Shown here: in pieces, positions 61,520 to 64,000 of the stretch | Layout: each line of letters starts with the position of its first letter | How positions within the stretch are numbered: the stretch's first letter is position 1 | NCBI RefSeq assembly: GCF_963662255.1 | Contig: NC_085050.1 | Location: 3,605,194 to 3,669,193 of the forward strand | Reading direction: 5' to 3' | From: Cinclus cinclus | Lineage: Eukaryota > Chordata > Aves > Passeriformes > Cinclidae | Length of the DNA stretch: 64,000 nt | Notes under the pieces: model-generated | The model's input: the letters and a program-made list of their open reading frames with translations, nothing else | Databases searched by the model: none | What the model was told of the DNA's origin: nothing | Program-made: the position numbers and the translations under genes

Positions 61520-61695
61520 GTGGGACACTGGAACTGTCTGCCCAAAGAGGTGGTGCCCCCTCACCAGAAATTCAAGGTCAGGTTGGATGGGGCTCTGAGC
61601 AACCTGGTCTAGCTAAGATGTCCCTGCTCATTGCAAGGGATGCACGAGGTAACCTCCAAAATCCCTTCTAACTCGAACTATTTTATCTTTATGTG
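61520..61695 (+). mobile_element. CR1 LINE 3' fragment
   Basis: ACTGGAACTGTCTGCCCAAA, GAGGTGGTGCCCCCTCACCA, TTCAAGGTCAGGTTGGATGG, GGCTCTGAGCAACCTGGTCT and CCCTTCTAACTCGAACTATT match CR1. A separate TTCTGTGATTCTG tail just before it (61507-61519) may be the end of a second, older copy. Confidence 0.9.
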
Positions 61696-61798
61696 AAACA
61701 AGCCCAGCAGCACCAATGTCTTGTCCTGCTCCCCTCTGTTCCTGATCAGGATTGATACTTGAAGAGAAAAATAAAGGTGGAGAAAAACTGAAATGCAC

Positions 61799-61852
61799 AG
61801 AGGTGTCCCTGCCCATGCCAGGGGTGTTGGAAGCAGGTAGCCTTTTAAGGTC
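61799..61852 (+). mobile_element. CR1 3' tail remnant
   Basis: AGAGGTGTCCCTGCCCATGC, AGGGGTGTTGGAAGCAGGTA and CCTTTTAAGGTCATTGCA form a degraded CR1 end without the terminal repeat. Confidence 0.75.
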
Positions 61853-63229
61853 ATTGCAAAAGCAATGATATAAGTTTGAAAAGTAATATCAATAAATGCA
61901 TTTGGTGATTTTTAAATATTCTATTTATTTACATTGTCTTTCTTGAAGATTTTATTACTATTGTGGCTTTGTATCAGGATAAAATCAGAATAATTTTTTT
62001 TTAACACGCCGACTTCTGACAGCTGTCAAAAATAAAATTATACTCAGAAACTGAAAGATAGGGCAGTAGTGTTTCCTCCAGAAATATTTGACTTGAATAT
62101 GAAAATCAAATCCTAAAATTACTGCTTGTTCTTTTAGAAGAAATAGTACTGTTAATAGAGCTTTTATTTGAGAAAGTATTGCAGAAATGCAGCAGAATTA
62201 ATAAAAAAAATCCCTATCGAGGGACTGTAACTAGGCCATGTTTTGCAGTAAATATTTAACACCACCATCCATTAATATGCATGAAATTTGTGAATTCAGG
62301 TCAAATTTGGAGAATGGTTTCCCTAGGATTTAAATTAGGAAAATTATTAAAAGAAAAAAAAAAAAAAAGACAGATTTGAATAGATACCACAGGCAGTTAT
62401 CTTGCCCTGTTCTGTCTTCCAGCAGTAATTCCCAAACTGGGTAGGCTTAATCCACAGTGAGCAATCCTCAGCACCATTTAATGTACAACCTTTTCAATTA
62501 AGTTTTGAGCTAACCATGAGCAATGTTCTGCAAGGAGATTTCCTCCATGCATGAAATCTGTATTTGTGTCCCCTGTGTGTGTAATTCAATGTGGAGATTG
62601 GAGCTGAAGTCCCTGACCCCTCAGAACAGTTCTGTGAAGCTGCAGAGCACCACAGGGTGAGCATCTCAACCTCCCCTTTTGAAGCTGTTCTGATCTTTGT
62701 GCTACTGGAACATCCTCTGAGTTGCAGCTGAGTGCTGGAAATGAAATCACTGTTGATTCATTAGGCAGAAATTCTGAACTGAAATTCTTTTTCCTTTAAC
62801 GTTAAAAAAAGAAAAAAAAAAAAAAGACAGAAATAAAAAAGGAAAAGTTTGAGTCATCTTTGAGCTGGAAAAGTCAGTTATTTTAGTCTGTCGGATCAAA
62901 AGTATTTGGAAGGAAATTCCTTTTAGCTTGGCACAGGAGTGACCTCAGATGACTGTGCAGGTCGGTGATGAAAGTTTTTAGCAGAGCAAAGGAACTGAGA
63001 GTTTCATCAGCTGTCTAATGATGGACAGGGAAACTGGTGGGAGATCAGGAGTGGTGCAGAGACTTTGTCTGGGTTATTTAAATTGGGAAGTACCATACTG
63101 AAGGGAGAAAGTGTCAAGGAGATGAACTCAAGGTTCGCTCATTGCTTTAGGCTTCCATCACTGAGCAGTAAATTTTCAGTCTTTCAAAAACTAACTGGAA
63201 AATTGCAAGAATGACTTTGTGATGATTAC

Positions 63230-63256
63230 AGACACACACACAGACACACACACACA
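63230..63256. repeat. (CA)n microsatellite
   Basis: ACAGACACACACACAGACAC continues as CACACACA and then A bases. It is interrupted by CAGA units. Confidence 0.88.
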
Positions 63257-63461
63257 AAAAAAATACTAACAAACTTTGACAATAAAATTCCATTCTGTTG
63301 AATAAATTCTGCAAAAAAAAATTGGTCTTTAAAAGTGGGATTTTCTGTGTTCAGAACGTACCTGTAACTACTGCCGTGATTCATCTAACATGTGAGAATC
63401 TTGGGTTTGGATCCGTGTTACCGGGAGTATTCCCACTTAGTTAAAAGGGGGAATGGCATTA

Positions 63462-63560
63462 AACTGAAGGAGGCTGGGTTTAGATGAGGCACTGGGGGAA
63501 GATGCTCCCTGTGAGGGCGCCGAGGCCCTGGCTCCGTTGCCCAGAGGAGCTGTGCTCGCG
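63462..63560 (+). mobile_element. Diverged CR1 fragment at the edge of a CpG-rich block
   Basis: AAACTGAAGGAGGCTGGGTT, TAGATGAGGCACTGGGGGAA, CCCTGTGAGGGCGCCGAGGC and CCGTTGCCCAGAGGAGCTGT keep the CR1 order (gggtttagat, ccctgtgaggg, aggccctgg, ttgcccagag). It forms the far end of the open minus-strand frame at 63418-63945. Confidence 0.7.
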
Positions 63561-64000
63561 GGCTCTTCCTTAATGGCGGGAGCTTCCCCTCAGAGGCGGC
63601 TGCTGGTGCTTTGCAGCCGTAGCCATTGGTAAGGATGCAGTTCACAGTTAGTTTAGAGGTGAATTTCGGGAACTCTGGCGACAGCGAGCAAAGCCAGCGA
63701 GTCGCTGGGGTGAGGCCGCCGTGTGCCCGTGCGGACAGAGCGTTCCTTCTATCCCCACACACCACAGCGGCCGCGGCGCAGCCTGGAAATGGCAGAAACA
63801 AGCAGCGGGAGCGGCGCACGCCCCACACGAGCTGGAAGGTTTTTGCCTCTAGAACTGCTCTGTGGGCTCCTGCCTTTCTGGTACGGGTTGCTGCCATCTT
63901 GTCTCTTTGTTCCTGCGGCCCGCAGTCACCGTTTTGGAGGGTCAAGGTGTGGTGCCTTGTTCCCTGTGCCCCTCAGCCACGCGGCCGCCATCTTGGGAAG
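63500..64000. promoter_or_regulatory. CpG-island-like block with YY1-type motifs
   Basis: CpG density rises abruptly against the AT-rich intron. There are two GCGGCCGC sites (63767-63774 and 63981-63988) and words such as CAGCGGCCGCGGCGCAG. GCCGCCATCTTGG at 63984-63996 and CTGCCATCTTG at 63891-63901 match YY1 sites on the minus strand, each overlapping an ATGGC start context there. A 175-codon minus-strand frame (63418-63945) opens here, but its C-terminal part is antisense CR1, so I do not call it a gene. It could be an internal or antisense promoter, or a GC-rich LTR cut by the window end. Confidence 0.5.

Larger units (their letters stand above)
57208..63461 (+). other. CTNNA2: Start of the next CTNNA2 intron
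   Basis: This is intronic sequence after the second coding exon. It holds the hexanucleotide repeat at 57656-57772, short CR1 tails at 59625 and 61520-61850, a TCTAGA cluster at 60533-60579, CA/TA-type runs near 61410-61460 and a CA run at 63230-63256. No further exon is seen, so the third coding exon lies beyond 64000 or was not recognised. Confidence 0.6.

Noticed and set aside
1..64000. tRNA genes, rRNA, CRISPR arrays, bacterial operons
   Set aside because: No cloverleaf B-box pattern, no spaced direct-repeat array and no dense coding was seen. The sequence is vertebrate intronic DNA.

Overview
This is avian, probably passerine, nuclear DNA. It is AT-rich with long non-coding stretches, many 5'-truncated CR1 LINE copies with typical bird 3' ends, and one LTR-like block that resembles passerine endogenous retroviruses. 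There are no bacterial-style gene arrays. The only gene I can support is the 5' coding part of CTNNA2 (alpha-N-catenin) on the + strand. The ATG exon (coding 18625-18726, codons 1-34) and the next coding exon (57012-57207, codons 35-99 plus the first base of codon 100) are both visible, separated by a 38,285-bp intron.

Layout: 1-18619 is upstream or 5'-UTR-intron sequence with A/T-rich low-complexity DNA and three CR1 fragments. 18620-18726 is the first coding exon. 18727-57011 is the long intron, with about twelve CR1 pieces, an LTR-like block near 36.4-36.9 kb, and microsatellites. 57012-57207 is the second coding exon. 57208-64000 is the start of the next intron, with an ATAAAT-type microsatellite, several CR1 remnants and, in the last ~500 bp, a sharply CpG-rich block that looks like a promoter or an LTR and carries an open minus-strand frame.

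The most notable gene-level feature is the splice donor after the ATG exon. Only a GC donor (CAG|GCAAGT) keeps the alpha-catenin frame. A GT lies 4 bases downstream, and its use would put a stop 11 codons past the glutamine that ends the exon. I see no undescribed multi-gene system. Nearly all other open frames are short chance frames, or pass through CR1 copies or homopolymer runs.
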